From Pseudoduganella albidiflava (GTDB taxonomy: Bacteria; Pseudomonadota; Gammaproteobacteria; Burkholderiales; Burkholderiaceae_D): 64,000 nucleotides of DNA. Location: positions 2,046,001-2,110,000 of the forward strand of contig NZ_CP036401.1 of assembly GCF_004322755.1 (NCBI RefSeq). The letters run 5' to 3'. Positions 19,926 to 29,900 of this stretch are shown piece by piece (position 1 is the first letter of the stretch; every line of letters starts with the position of its first letter). A program made the translations under genes and the position numbers. The notes under the pieces are model-generated. The model searched no databases, had not been told where the DNA came from, and saw nothing but the letters and a program-made list of their open reading frames with translations.

Positions 19926-22076
19926 CTACCCGCCGAAGCGGCTGTCGAGTTCGAGTGCCGTGCGGCACAGGTGCACCAGCATCAATGCATTGGCGGCGCA
20001 CGGGGCGGCGAGCCAGGTATCCGTGGCATGCACCAGCACGTCCAGCCCCGTTGCCAGCCAGAAGCGCCGCGCGGCGTCGACCTGATGACGTTCGCGCGCC
20101 GTCGGCGCATGCCGGCCCGTCATGCAATGGTGTTCGAGCACCGCGAGCACGGCGCCGAGCCGTTGCCCGTGGGCCGATGCGGCGATAGCGGGGAAGGGCG
20201 CCATGGCGGCCGCCGGCGCGGGATTCGCCGCCGGGCGCATCAGGCGGGCCAGCCTTGCCAGCAGGCCCGGGTTGGCGGCGCCGGCGCGCGGTGCCTGGAA
20301 GTCAAGCGCGATGGCGCGCAGGCGTCCGGCGCCGGCGATGAGCAGGGAGACGGGTTCCAGCCACGCGGCACCGGCATCCCGCTCGACCGCCGCGAGTATG
20401 CCGGCGATCCGGTCCACCGCCGGGCCAACCGTCGGGCCCACCGCGAGGCCGGCCGCGGCAACCCACGCATCGAGGTTTTCGATGCGCTCGCGGCGTAACA
20501 CATCGCACGGTACCTGCAGGGGGAGCGAGCGGCCGTGCCGGTCGAGCACTGTCCAGGTGAGCCGCTGCCGCGCCTCGTGCAACTGCGGCGTTTCATGGCC
20601 GGCCGGCCGCAGGAATACATAGGAAGGGCCGCTTTCCAGCCCGGCGCCGCCACGCAGCGTGGTCCCCAGTTCCACCCAGTCGTCGAACCCGGCATCTTGC
20701 CAGAGCGGGTCGTCCGCGGCGCAGGGCGGCAGGGGTTCGGCGCGGGTGGCGCCGCCGACGCCGAGCCGGCCATCCGCCGACAGGCGCGCGCCCCGCAGCG
20801 ACCAGTGCCCGGCGGCGACGGCGCGCTCGCACGTCACGCCCTGCCACAGCGGATCGACGGTCCAGGCGGCCCCGCGATGGAATGCGCGGTCGGCGCCATC
20901 GCGGCGCGCCAGCACGGCTTGCACGATGGTGCGGCTGGCCGGGTCCCAGAACGGTACCGCCAGGCCGCGCGCGCCACCGCGCCGTTGCCACCAGTGCGCG
21001 CCCAGGGACAGCAGTTGCAGTGCGGCCCCATCGGCGAAGGTGCGGCGCTCGCTGCCGCGCAAGCTTGCGGGCACTTCGCCTTCGGCGCTGGCAAGCGCGG
21101 TGCACAGCGCGTGGATGCGCGCCGCCAGCCCGATCGCTTCGCGCTCGTCCGCATGCGCGTCGCGCCGCTGCAGCAGTGCCGCCGTGCCGGCCAGCTCGCG
21201 CAGCATGCCGGCCAGCCTGGGAAAGGCTTCGATGCGGGCCGACGTGCCGAGCGCGCGCAGTTGTGCAGTGGCGTAATCGTGAGAATGAGCCGGCAGGTGT
21301 GACCAGCCGATGCCGCACAGTTCCAGCACCAGCCGGCCGGCATGGGCCAGGAAGTCCCGCTCGGCCGGTGCCAGGCCCGCTGGCGGCGCGGGCGTATCGT
21401 CCGCCGGCCAGGGCACCGCATGGCCGTGCTGCTGCCAGACCGCCGCCAGCGCCAGCAGGTGCAGCGCCTTGCGCGACGCCGCCGGCGCCTCGGAAACCAT
21501 GCCGGCCAGCCCGCCGCCGCCGATGTAGCGGCACGTGAAATCCAGCTCGGGCAGCGCGACGCGCAGCACGCCGCCGCTGGCTTCGCAGTCGGGCGGGCCG
21601 GCGCGGGGGAGCAGCGCGGCCGCCTTGTGCACGGCGGCCCGCCCGGCTTCCTTCAGCACGGCCGGACGGTCCAGCGCGAGCACCTCGGCCAGCACGTCCG
21701 GCGCCGCCACGGCCGCGCGAGCGCCGCCGGCTACCTCATTGGCTACCTCATTGGCGACCATATTGGCCGCGCTGTCGACGCCGCCGCCGCCGGCACCGGT
21801 CTCTTCCGTACGCAGCCACAGCACGGCGGCCAGCACATGCTTGCAGATGCCGGGCGCCGGGCAGTCGCACGTGGCGCCGGCCGGTCCGTTCGCGCCGATG
21901 GCGACCCGCTGGCCATCGACGCGGAACGTGCCGCCGGCCGGGCCGGCCGGCCCCTCCCAGGCCACCTTGCCGGCTTCCACGTCCTTGGCGGCGCGGCGCA
22001 GCAGGCCGGTGCTGGCGAGGGCGGCCAGCGCGTCGTCGTCGAAATTGCGGCACAGCGCCGCCCAGGGCGCGGTCAT
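19926..22076 (-). CDS. SWIM zinc-finger protein (YehQ-like)
   Basis: A 716-residue cytoplasmic protein with an N-terminal SWIM zinc finger: C70 and C72 (CDC), C78 and H80 (CKH), fitting CxCx(n)CxH, a fold that binds nucleic acid or protein. The remaining 600 residues have no recognised domain, only long helical stretches rich in alanine. Start is the ATG at 22074-22076, overlapping the VWA stop as ATGA. Last gene of the six-gene MoxR locus; E. coli YehQ, also SWIM and also last, is the likely counterpart. A 12-bp in-frame repeat encodes a tripled VANE-like stretch (21731-21766). Role inferred only from context. Confidence 0.75.
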   Translation of the reverse strand: MTAPWAALCRNFDDDALAALASTGLLRRAAKDVEAGKVAWEGPAGPAGGTFRVDGQRVAIGANGPAGATCDCPAPGICKHVLAAVLWLRTEETGAGGGGVDSAANMVANEVANEVAGGARAAVAAPDVLAEVLALDRPAVLKEAGRAAVHKAAALLPRAGPPDCEASGGVLRVALPELDFTCRYIGGGGLAGMVSEAPAASRKALHLLALAAVWQQHGHAVPWPADDTPAPPAGLAPAERDFLAHAGRLVLELCGIGWSHLPAHSHDYATAQLRALGTSARIEAFPRLAGMLRELAGTAALLQRRDAHADEREAIGLAARIHALCTALASAEGEVPASLRGSERRTFADGAALQLLSLGAHWWQRRGGARGLAVPFWDPASRTIVQAVLARRDGADRAFHRGAAWTVDPLWQGVTCERAVAAGHWSLRGARLSADGRLGVGGATRAEPLPPCAADDPLWQDAGFDDWVELGTTLRGGAGLESGPSYVFLRPAGHETPQLHEARQRLTWTVLDRHGRSLPLQVPCDVLRRERIENLDAWVAAAGLAVGPTVGPAVDRIAGILAAVERDAGAAWLEPVSLLIAGAGRLRAIALDFQAPRAGAANPGLLARLARLMRPAANPAPAAAMAPFPAIAASAHGQRLGAVLAVLEHHCMTGRHAPTARERHQVDAARRFWLATGLDVLVHATDTWLAAPCAANALMLVHLCRTALELDSRFGG

Positions 22077-23194
22077 CCGATCACCTCGGCCAGCCAGCCG
22101 GCAAAGCGGGCGGGCGTCAGGGCGGCGATTTCCATGCCCCGCGCGGCCAGCCGCTGCGCCATGTCGCGGTCGTACACGGGCTGTGCGCGCGCGTCGAGCG
22201 CGGCGAGGCCGAGCAGGCGCACGCGCGCCTGCGCCAGCCGCTGCACGCAGGCCAGCAGCGCTCCGGGCGGCGCGCCTTCGGCGAAGTCGCTGACCAGCGC
22301 GACGATGGTGCGCTGCGGCGCCGTCACCAGCTGCTCGCAGTAGCGCATGGCGCGGCCCACATCGGTGCCGCCGCCCAGCTGCACGGTCAGCAATACCTCG
22401 ACCGGATCGGCCGCCATGCGCGTGAGGTCCACCACATTCGTGTCGAACACCACCAGCCGGATGTTCACGGACGGCAGCGACACGAGGATGCCGGCCACGA
22501 TCGCGCTGTACAGCACGGAGTCCAGCATCGAGGCGCTCTGGTCGACGCACAGGATGACGTCCCACGGCAGCTGGCGCTTGACGCGGCTGTTGAAGCGGGG
22601 CCGCTCGATCACCAGCCGGCGGCTGGCCACGTCGTAGTGGCGCAGGTTGGCGGCGATGGTGGCGCGCCAGTCGAAATTCTGCGCGCTGGGCACCATCGAG
22701 CGGCGGAAGCGGTTGCGGCGGCCGGACAGGGCGTTGACGAAGTCGTGGCGCAGGCGCCGCGTGATGTCCTGCACCACCTTGCCGATCACGTCGCGCACGG
22801 CGTCCTGCATGTCCGCGCCCAGCCGGCCGCGCATCGCCAGCAGGGCGCGCGCCAGGTTCTCGTCCGGTTCCAGCGCGCGCAGCGTGGCCGGGTCGCGCAG
22901 GATCTCGTTCAGGCCGAACTTGTCCAGCGCATGGCGCTGCACGCGTTCGTACACGTCCTGCGGGAACAGCTCGCGCGTGCGCTGCAGCCAGTCGAGCGCC
23001 GTGACCTGGCTGGCATCGAGGCCGCCCTGGCCGCCCCTGCGCAGCAGGCCTTGCCGGTCGTAGGCGCGGCCGTAAAGGTAATCGAGCGCATCGTCGACCC
23101 GGCGGTCGGCGGCGGACAGCGCGTCGCCGGTGTCGGGCTCGGCATAGCGGCCCAGCACCAGGCGCCAGCGGCGCAGCGTGTCGGCGCCGCTCAT
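22073..23194 (-). CDS. VWA domain protein, CoxE-like (YehP-like)
   Basis: A 373-residue protein whose C-terminal half is a von Willebrand factor A domain with an intact metal-ion-dependent adhesion site: DQSAS (DxSxS), the threonine in GGGTDVG and the aspartate in LVSDFAEG. The N-terminal half is helical, with YLYGRAYDRQGLLRRGGQGG, as in CoxE/YehP proteins. VWA proteins are standard partners of MoxR AAA+ ATPases, acting as adaptor or substrate-recruiting subunit. ATGA overlaps at both ends (with DUF5682 upstream and SWIM downstream) imply coupled translation and fixed stoichiometry. The start at 23194 was chosen for that overlap; the longer open frame is antisense noise. Confidence 0.85.
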   Translation of the reverse strand: MSGADTLRRWRLVLGRYAEPDTGDALSAADRRVDDALDYLYGRAYDRQGLLRRGGQGGLDASQVTALDWLQRTRELFPQDVYERVQRHALDKFGLNEILRDPATLRALEPDENLARALLAMRGRLGADMQDAVRDVIGKVVQDITRRLRHDFVNALSGRRNRFRRSMVPSAQNFDWRATIAANLRHYDVASRRLVIERPRFNSRVKRQLPWDVILCVDQSASMLDSVLYSAIVAGILVSLPSVNIRLVVFDTNVVDLTRMAADPVEVLLTVQLGGGTDVGRAMRYCEQLVTAPQRTIVALVSDFAEGAPPGALLACVQRLAQARVRLLGLAALDARAQPVYDRDMAQRLAARGMEIAALTPARFAGWLAEVIG

Positions 23195-25872
23195 GGCTCG
23201 CCTCCCGTCACCGCCTCGCCCGTCCGTGGCTTTTCCGTCCCTGGCGTTGTCGTTGCTGACGTTATCGTCCCTGACGTTATCGTCCCTGGCGTTGTCGTTG
23301 CGGATGTTCTCGTCCATGATTGCAAGCCATCGCGCGCCAGCACCGCCAGCAGGTCCGCGTGCAGCGCCGCGCCGGCCAGCATGTCCGCTTCCGATGCCTC
23401 CAGCTCGCCTTGCCAACCGAGGCCGGCATCGTCCGCCACGGCCAGCGCCGCCGCCAGCTGCGCCGTTTCGGCCGGCTTCAGTCGCGTGAAGGCATGGCGC
23501 AGGTCCGGCAGGTGGCGCAGGAACGTCCGTTCGTCCCAGCTGGCCATGACGGTATCGACGGCCTGGCGCAGCGCCGGCTGCGTCAGCAGCAGCTCCGGCC
23601 CCGCCGCCAGCAGGCCCTGCAGGGCGCGCGCCGCGTCGTCGCGTTCGGCGCCGGGGCCCAGGGTGGCTGCCAGCACGGCGCACAGGCGCTCCTCGCTCCA
23701 CGCGCCGTCCAGGAACAGCAGCACGGCGGCGGCGCTGGCGATGCCGGGCGCCGCACGGGGCGCCGTCACCAGCGCCGCCAGCACGCGCGCCCAGCGGCCG
23801 GCGCCGTCGTCGTCCTTGTTGTCGTCGTCCTTGTTGTCGTCGTCCTTGCTGTCGCCGTCATTGGCGTCGCCGCCCGCCGCGGCGTGCGCCAGCGCGTGGC
23901 GGAAGGCGCGCAGCGACAGCAAGCTGCCGATCGCCGCTTCCTCGCCTTCGCGCGCCGTGTCGGCCAGTTGCGGCAGCAGATACAGCGCAGCGTCCCATGC
24001 ACGCAGCAGCAGCGCGTGCAGCGCCGGATCGTCCTTCACGCCCAGCGGCTCGCGGGCCCGCCACAGTGCCAGCAGCTGGTGGCAGCCGGCGATCACGGAC
24101 GCCGGGGCGCCATCCTCGTCCAGGCGCGCCGCGACCATCGCCAGCAGGTCGGGCAGCCGCTCGTGCAGGCCGACCAGGCAGCCGCGCGTGAGCAGGCCGG
24201 CGGCCGCGCCGGCCGAACGGGCCAGGCCGCGCTCCGCCAGCGCCGCCTCGTCGCGCCGCAGCCGGGCCAGCGCCACGTCCTGCAGCGTGGCGCCCTCGGC
24301 GGACAGGGCCACCAGCCGGGCCTCGACCAGCGGCGTCCACGCCACCTGCCATTCCTCGATCAGCAACTCCAGCCGGGTGCCGGCCAGGAAGTCCGGACCG
24401 CCGCGCCACTGCGCCAGCTCCAGCCCCAGCCAGTCGGCCAGGTGCAGGAAGCGGCTGCGCTCGCGGTGGCCTTCGTCGCGGTAGATGTCCAGCCGCACGG
24501 TGCGGGGAGCGCTGTCGTCGAGGCGCACGCCCAGCCGCGCCGCCAGGCGCCGCGCATCGTCCACCAGTGGCGGCACGGCCGCCGTGGCCGGTATGTCGCC
24601 CAGCGCGTGGCCGCACAGCAGGCGGCGCACGTCGGCATCGAAGCCGGCCATGCCGTCGCCCAGCGCGCCCTTGACGAAGCACGACCGGATCGCGTCCAGC
24701 ACGTCTTCCCGGCCCGGCCCGGCATGGCCGCGCAGCGCGGCCAGCCGCCCGGCCTGCAGCACGGCGGCGCCCACGTCCGCCGTGGACACCTGCTCGGCCA
24801 GCCCCAGGGTACGCGTTTCGCGCGCCAGTTCCGCCAGGCAGGCGGCGGCCACCTCGTGCAGCGCGGGGCCGGCGGGATCGTCGACGGCACTGTTCCAGAC
24901 GCGCTGGTACCAGCCCGGCGCGGGCATCCCGGCGGCATAGCCGTTCAGCGCATCGAGGTGGTCGAAGCTGTAGCGGATCAGCCAGTTGCCGCTGCCGGCG
25001 GCGCCGCGCGGCCGCGGCGGCGATGCCGCGGGAGCCGCCTTCGGCGCGGCCAAGGGTTCGGCCAGCATGGCCTGCAGGCCGGGGGTATGGAAGCCGCCCG
25101 TCACCACCACGATCGCACCGTTCGTTTCCTGCAGGTGCCGGCGGATGTGCGCCGCCATGTGCCGCTCGCGCGGCAGGCTGCCTTCCGCTTCCAGCACCTG
25201 GGGCTCGTAGTCGTGGCGCGCCATCGCGCAATACGCATACACGTCGGCCAGCAGCGTGCGCCAGTCGCGCAGGGCGACCGGGCCGCGCAGCTCGAACAGG
25301 TGGTCCCACAGGTCGTCCTGGGCGCGGCAGCCGCTGCGCGCCGCCAGTGCCTTCAGGTAGGTGCTGTGGGCCAGGTGGCGCTCGGCCATCAGCGTGTGCG
25401 CGGCGGTATCGGTGTCGTCCGCCGCGCGCGCCGTCCATGGCTGGTCGATGAAGGCGAGGCGGGCGCCGGCATCGGCACCGGCGCGCAGGGCTACCCATTC
25501 GGGGCTGTAGTCGCAGAACGGGAAGAAGGCCGGGCGGCTGCCGCCGCCGGGCCGCGGCGCCAGGCTCAGTATCGCCACCGGCGGGCGCGTGGCGCCGTCC
25601 AGCAGTGCCGGCAGCAGGGCATCGAAGTCGTCCGGCCCCTCGACCAGCACGGCGGCCGGCCGTACTTCGCGGATCAACTCGCGCACCGCCAGCGCGCACG
25701 CAGGGCTGTGGTGGCGCACCGGCGCGAAGAACAGCCGTCCGCCGTGCCCGCCGTGCAGGCTGGCCAAGCCATCGCGTACATCGGGCGGCACGCCGTCGGC
25801 CGGTACCCCTTCTGCCGCAACCGCGCCGTTCAGGGCCACAGCGCGCGCCCGGCGTCGCGGAAGAGTTTCCAT
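23191..25872 (-). CDS. DUF5682 family protein (YehM-like)
   Basis: Large protein (893 residues) of the DUF5682 family, function unknown. Conserved N-terminal features are RLFFAPVRHHSPACALAV, VLVEGPDDFDALLP and, further on, VVVTGGFHTPGL; these resemble the TraB/ChaN-like fold (GPxx, then GxxH), which is my inference. Two in-frame 15-bp tandem repeats are seen: KDDDN units (23806-23865) and a threonine-rich tail of TTTPGTITS-like units (23237-23311). Both are probably disordered. The ATG at 25872 overlaps the MoxR gene by 43 nt; a GTG at 25839 is an alternative with only a 10-nt overlap. Third element of the MoxR/VWA locus, matching YehM position. Confidence 0.78.
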   Translation of the reverse strand: METLPRRRARAVALNGAVAAEGVPADGVPPDVRDGLASLHGGHGGRLFFAPVRHHSPACALAVRELIREVRPAAVLVEGPDDFDALLPALLDGATRPPVAILSLAPRPGGGSRPAFFPFCDYSPEWVALRAGADAGARLAFIDQPWTARAADDTDTAAHTLMAERHLAHSTYLKALAARSGCRAQDDLWDHLFELRGPVALRDWRTLLADVYAYCAMARHDYEPQVLEAEGSLPRERHMAAHIRRHLQETNGAIVVVTGGFHTPGLQAMLAEPLAAPKAAPAASPPRPRGAAGSGNWLIRYSFDHLDALNGYAAGMPAPGWYQRVWNSAVDDPAGPALHEVAAACLAELARETRTLGLAEQVSTADVGAAVLQAGRLAALRGHAGPGREDVLDAIRSCFVKGALGDGMAGFDADVRRLLCGHALGDIPATAAVPPLVDDARRLAARLGVRLDDSAPRTVRLDIYRDEGHRERSRFLHLADWLGLELAQWRGGPDFLAGTRLELLIEEWQVAWTPLVEARLVALSAEGATLQDVALARLRRDEAALAERGLARSAGAAAGLLTRGCLVGLHERLPDLLAMVAARLDEDGAPASVIAGCHQLLALWRAREPLGVKDDPALHALLLRAWDAALYLLPQLADTAREGEEAAIGSLLSLRAFRHALAHAAAGGDANDGDSKDDDNKDDDNKDDDGAGRWARVLAALVTAPRAAPGIASAAAVLLFLDGAWSEERLCAVLAATLGPGAERDDAARALQGLLAAGPELLLTQPALRQAVDTVMASWDERTFLRHLPDLRHAFTRLKPAETAQLAAALAVADDAGLGWQGELEASEADMLAGAALHADLLAVLARDGLQSWTRTSATTTPGTITSGTITSATTTPGTEKPRTGEAVTGGEP

Positions 25873-26954
25873 TGGCGATCGCGGCGGGCCCGCTCCTGCA
25901 CCACGGTGTCGAAATAGTGCTGCACGCGGCGCAGGTCGTCCGCGCTATCCTTCAGCACCACGCCCTGCAGCTGGTTGGCCAGTTCGCGCGGCGTGAGGCG
26001 CCCGTCGCCGAAATGGCGCGCCTCCAGCGCGGCGGCATAGGCCACGTTGACCGCCTCGGCCGTCGACATGACCGCATCGGGTGTCTTCAGGGCCGTGCCT
26101 TCGCTGGTACGGCCGGCGCGCAGTTCCTGGAAGGTGGTGACCAGCAGCGCGACCACGTCGCGTTCCACCTCGACCTGCACGCCGGCGCTTTCCAGGTCGC
26201 GCCGCACCTGGCCCATCACCAGTTCCAGCTCGAACGCGTGGTCGGCGATCGGGCGCACGGTCTCGAAGTTGAAGCGCCGCTTCAGTGCCGACGACATGTC
26301 GTGCACGCCGCGGTCGCGCAGGTTCGCCGTGGCGATCACGTTGAAGCCGCGCCGCGCGTGCAGGCGCGCCGCGTCGCCCAGCTCCGGCACCATGAGCTGC
26401 TTTTCCGACATCAGCGAGATCATCACGTCCTGGATCTCGGGCGGGCAGCGGGTGATTTCCTCGAACCGCACCAGCTTGCCGGCGGCCATGGCCCGGTACA
26501 GCGGCGATGGCACCAGCGCGCGCCGGCTCGGCCCCTCGGCCAGCAGCAGCGCATAGTTCCAGGAATACTTGATGTGGTCTTCCGTGGTGCCGGCGGTGCC
26601 CTGGATGGTCAGCGCGGAATCGCCGGTGATGGCCGCGCTCAGCAGCTCGGACAGCAGCGATTTCGCGGTGCCCGGCTCGCCCACCAGCATCAGGCCCTGG
26701 TGGCCCATCAGCGTGACGATGGCGCGCTCCACCAGCGGATCGTCGCCGTAGAACTTGCGCCCGATGCCGAGCGCCTCGTCGCCCAGGATGAAGGCGCGTA
26801 CGGCGCGCGGCGACAGCTGCCAGCCCTCGGGCCGCGTGCCGGCGTCGCTGTCGCGCAGGCGCGCCAGTTCGTCCGCGTAACGGTGCTCGGCGCTGCTGCG
26901 CAGGATGCCTGCCGGATCGCCGTCGTGGAGTGTGTCTTCTTGCATGATCACCAT
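25830..26954 (-). CDS. MoxR family AAA+ ATPase (YehL-like)
   Basis: AAA+ ATPase of the MoxR superfamily, 374 residues. Walker A is GEPGTAKS at residues 92-99. The Walker B region is LVRFEEITRCPPEIQD, with EE where most MoxR proteins have DE. Sensor-1 is FNVIATANLRDRG and the arginine finger region DMSSALKRRFNFE. MoxR proteins work as chaperone-like remodelling ATPases with a VWA partner, here encoded two genes downstream. The ATG at 26954 has GAAGG five nt upstream and overlaps the DUF4132 stop by 7 nt. Known grouping: the YehL branch of MoxR proteins. The client is unknown. Confidence 0.88.
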   Translation of the reverse strand: MVIMQEDTLHDGDPAGILRSSAEHRYADELARLRDSDAGTRPEGWQLSPRAVRAFILGDEALGIGRKFYGDDPLVERAIVTLMGHQGLMLVGEPGTAKSLLSELLSAAITGDSALTIQGTAGTTEDHIKYSWNYALLLAEGPSRRALVPSPLYRAMAAGKLVRFEEITRCPPEIQDVMISLMSEKQLMVPELGDAARLHARRGFNVIATANLRDRGVHDMSSALKRRFNFETVRPIADHAFELELVMGQVRRDLESAGVQVEVERDVVALLVTTFQELRAGRTSEGTALKTPDAVMSTAEAVNVAYAAALEARHFGDGRLTPRELANQLQGVVLKDSADDLRRVQHYFDTVVQERARRDRQWKLFRDAGRALWP

Positions 26955-29900
26955 TGCGCCTTCTTTTCCCATTGTTCGTCGAACGCGCCCACGCCGGCCA
27001 CGGCGTGGTAGTCGCCATAGGCCTCGGCCAGCAGCACGGGCGGAATGCCGCCCAGGGGCAGCGGCTGGTGCGCGCGGCGCGGCGCCAGCGAATAGAAGCC
27101 CAGCTTCGTGACGGCGGCCGGGATATTCTCTTCCGGCAGCATGCTGCCCGTGAAGTCGATCGCCACGCGGATGCCCGTTGCCGGAAAATCCTTGTGGTAC
27201 GAGGTAAACACCCCGCCATCCTCGGCGGGCGCGCGCTGGTAGCCCAGTTTCGTGAAGGCGCCGCGCAGCGTAAACGCGTCGCTCAGCCAGCCCTGGCGGT
27301 CGGCGATCTCGCGCTGCGCCGGGTTTTGCTGCAGGTCCAACGCCGGTTGCGCGCGCGTCATCTGGGCGAACAGGGGGACCACCTTGTAGTCCTTGAAGTG
27401 GACTTGCCACGCTTTGGCCGATGCCTCCCTGCTCGATACCATGCCGTCCGGCGCGGCGTCGAGCAGGCATGCATGGGCCAGCCGCACGGTGGCGCCATCG
27501 CGCAAGGTCACCTCGTCGTCGTTCGTGTCGACCAGGCTGCCATCCTCGGTGGGGCGGAAGGCGATGCCATCGTCCGTCAGCCAGACCAGCCGCTGCACCA
27601 GGCGGCCCGCCAGCGGGTGGGCTTGCAGGTACTCGCGCCATTCCGCCGCCGGCCAGATGCGGCCTGCGCACATGGCTTCATACAGGCGCGCCGCCTGGAT
27701 CGCCACCACCTGCTTGACTTCCTTCCTGCACAGCGCCAGCTGCTGCTTTGCTTCGCGCGCCGCATCGGCATCGTCGTCCTGGCGCGGCGCGGGCAGGGCG
27801 GCGACCCCCTTGCCTTCGGGATTGCGCAGCACGATCTTCATGGCCGCGTCCAGCGTGACCGTGAAGTCGCGGGCGCCGTAGCAGAGCCGCAGCGTGCCGG
27901 TTTCATCCAGCCCGCCGGTGGGGATCGTGCGGTCGGCCAGTTCATCCTGTGTCCAGCCGTTGCGGGCGGCGATGCGTTCGACCAGCACGCGGGCCCGTTC
28001 CTGCACGGACGCGGTGCGGTAGCGGCGCGCGATGGCCAGCACGAACTGGATGGCGGCCGGATCGTCGGACGCCGCGGCGGCTTCCACCAGCGCCTCGACC
28101 TGGGCCCGGCGCGGATAATGGTCGCGCATGTACTGCGTGATGATCGCCGCCATCGCATGGCCCGGCATGCCGGACGCCAGCGCGAGGATGCCTTTCTCGC
28201 CGATCGCCGTGCCGAGGTATTCGGCCATCTTCTGGCGCGCGATGCGCTCGGCCACCTGGTCCAGCGTCAGGCGGCCCTCTTCGGCGTAGTAGTCCGGATA
28301 GCGTTGCGCCAGCGCCTGGTATTGCGCGAGCTGCTGGGGCGCCTGCTGGCTGGCCAGCGCCGCCGCTTCTTCATGGGACGGATGGCGCGTGTCATGGGCG
28401 ATGAACTGCAGCAGCAGGTGGCTGCCGAGCCGGGCGCGGCTCGCGCCGTCCAGCAGGGCCAGGTAGCGGTCGAACAGGGGATTGCCACCCGGTTCCTTCA
28501 GCTTGCAGGCCACCACGACCCACCACTGGATGACCTCCGGCGGTACCGGCGTGCCATCCTGCCAGCTGCAGGCGGGCAGCAGTGACAGGTCGAGCCAGGC
28601 CAGGCCGGCCGGCGCCTTGCCCTTCAACGCCTTCGTGGCCTGCGCCAGCAGCCGCTCCGGTGCCAGCAGCGGGGCGATATCTTCGCCCAGCGTTTCCAGC
28701 GCGGACAGCATGGCGGCGCTGGCCGATTCGCGGCTTTCCTTCGCCAGCGCCGCGCGCAGGGCGGGAACCGCTTCGCGCCAGCCCATGCGCGCCAGCCACT
28801 GGGCCGCTTCGATCCGCACTTCCTGCTTGCTGGAGCCCAGTGCCTCGCACACCTGGCGGCCGATGTCCGGCACCGCGCCCAGCACATCCTGGGCCGCCAG
28901 GCGGTGCGTCTTGCCTTCGCCCAGCGCCAGTTCCATCAGGCGGGGCAGCCAGCGCGGCGCGATGGCGGGGAAGGTGCGCAGCACTTCCAGCGTTCGGCCC
29001 AGCTCAGGCTCGAAGCGCGTGCCGGCGGGCGGCGCGGCCATGCCCAGGCCCGCGTCGATGTATTCCGGGTGATCCGCGAAGTATGGCCAGATCCGATGGG
29101 GCGGCAGCACCGCTTGCGGCGGTTCGATGATCCATCGGGTGTTCAGGCAGGCAAAGGCAGTGTCGTCCTCCGCCAGGCCGGCCGCACGGCTCAGCTGCGC
29201 CAACTGGCGCAAGTCCACCTGTTCCGGGTCGCCGATGGATTCCCGCGCAAGGGAGTCGTACCAGAACGGCGTGTTCCGGCTGGCGGCGACGAACCAGCGC
29301 AACGCCTGGTGGATGCCGAAATCGGCGCGTGCGGCCAGGCGTCCGCCGTGCTGCAGCGTCGAGCGGACCATGCCGTTGGCGAGGCATTTCATGGCCCGTT
29401 CGCCCGTGTCGCCGTTCAAGGCCGCCAGCGCCAGCCGGAAATCGTCCGGCTTCAGCGCCCGTTGCGCGTCGTAGTTGCGCTGCGCGTAGTCCCAGCGATG
29501 CTTGGCGGTGGCATTGCGTTCCGCTTCCTCCCGCGCCTGGCGTTGCAGAGCCTGCAACCGCTCCGCGTGATTGGCCAGCAGCAGGTCGAGCGCATCGGCG
29601 CCCAGCGTGCGTTCTTCCAGTTCGGGCAGCGGTGGCGGCGGTGGCAAGCCGGTGCCGGCCGCATCGCGGGCCGCCGCGACTCGGCCGATGGCATCGCGCA
29701 GCGCCTGCTGCACCGCCTTGCCCCGTTCGAGGGCCAGCGCGGCTTCCAGCGCCGGCAGCGCATCGGCGCCGCGGACCCGTGCCAGCAGTTCGGCGGCGTT
29801 GGCGCGCTGGCCGGCCGGGCCTTCCGCCAGGACACGCTCGAGCACTTCCGTGAAGGCGGCGTCCGCCGTCACGAAGCGCGCGGCGGCGGCGCGCACCGTC

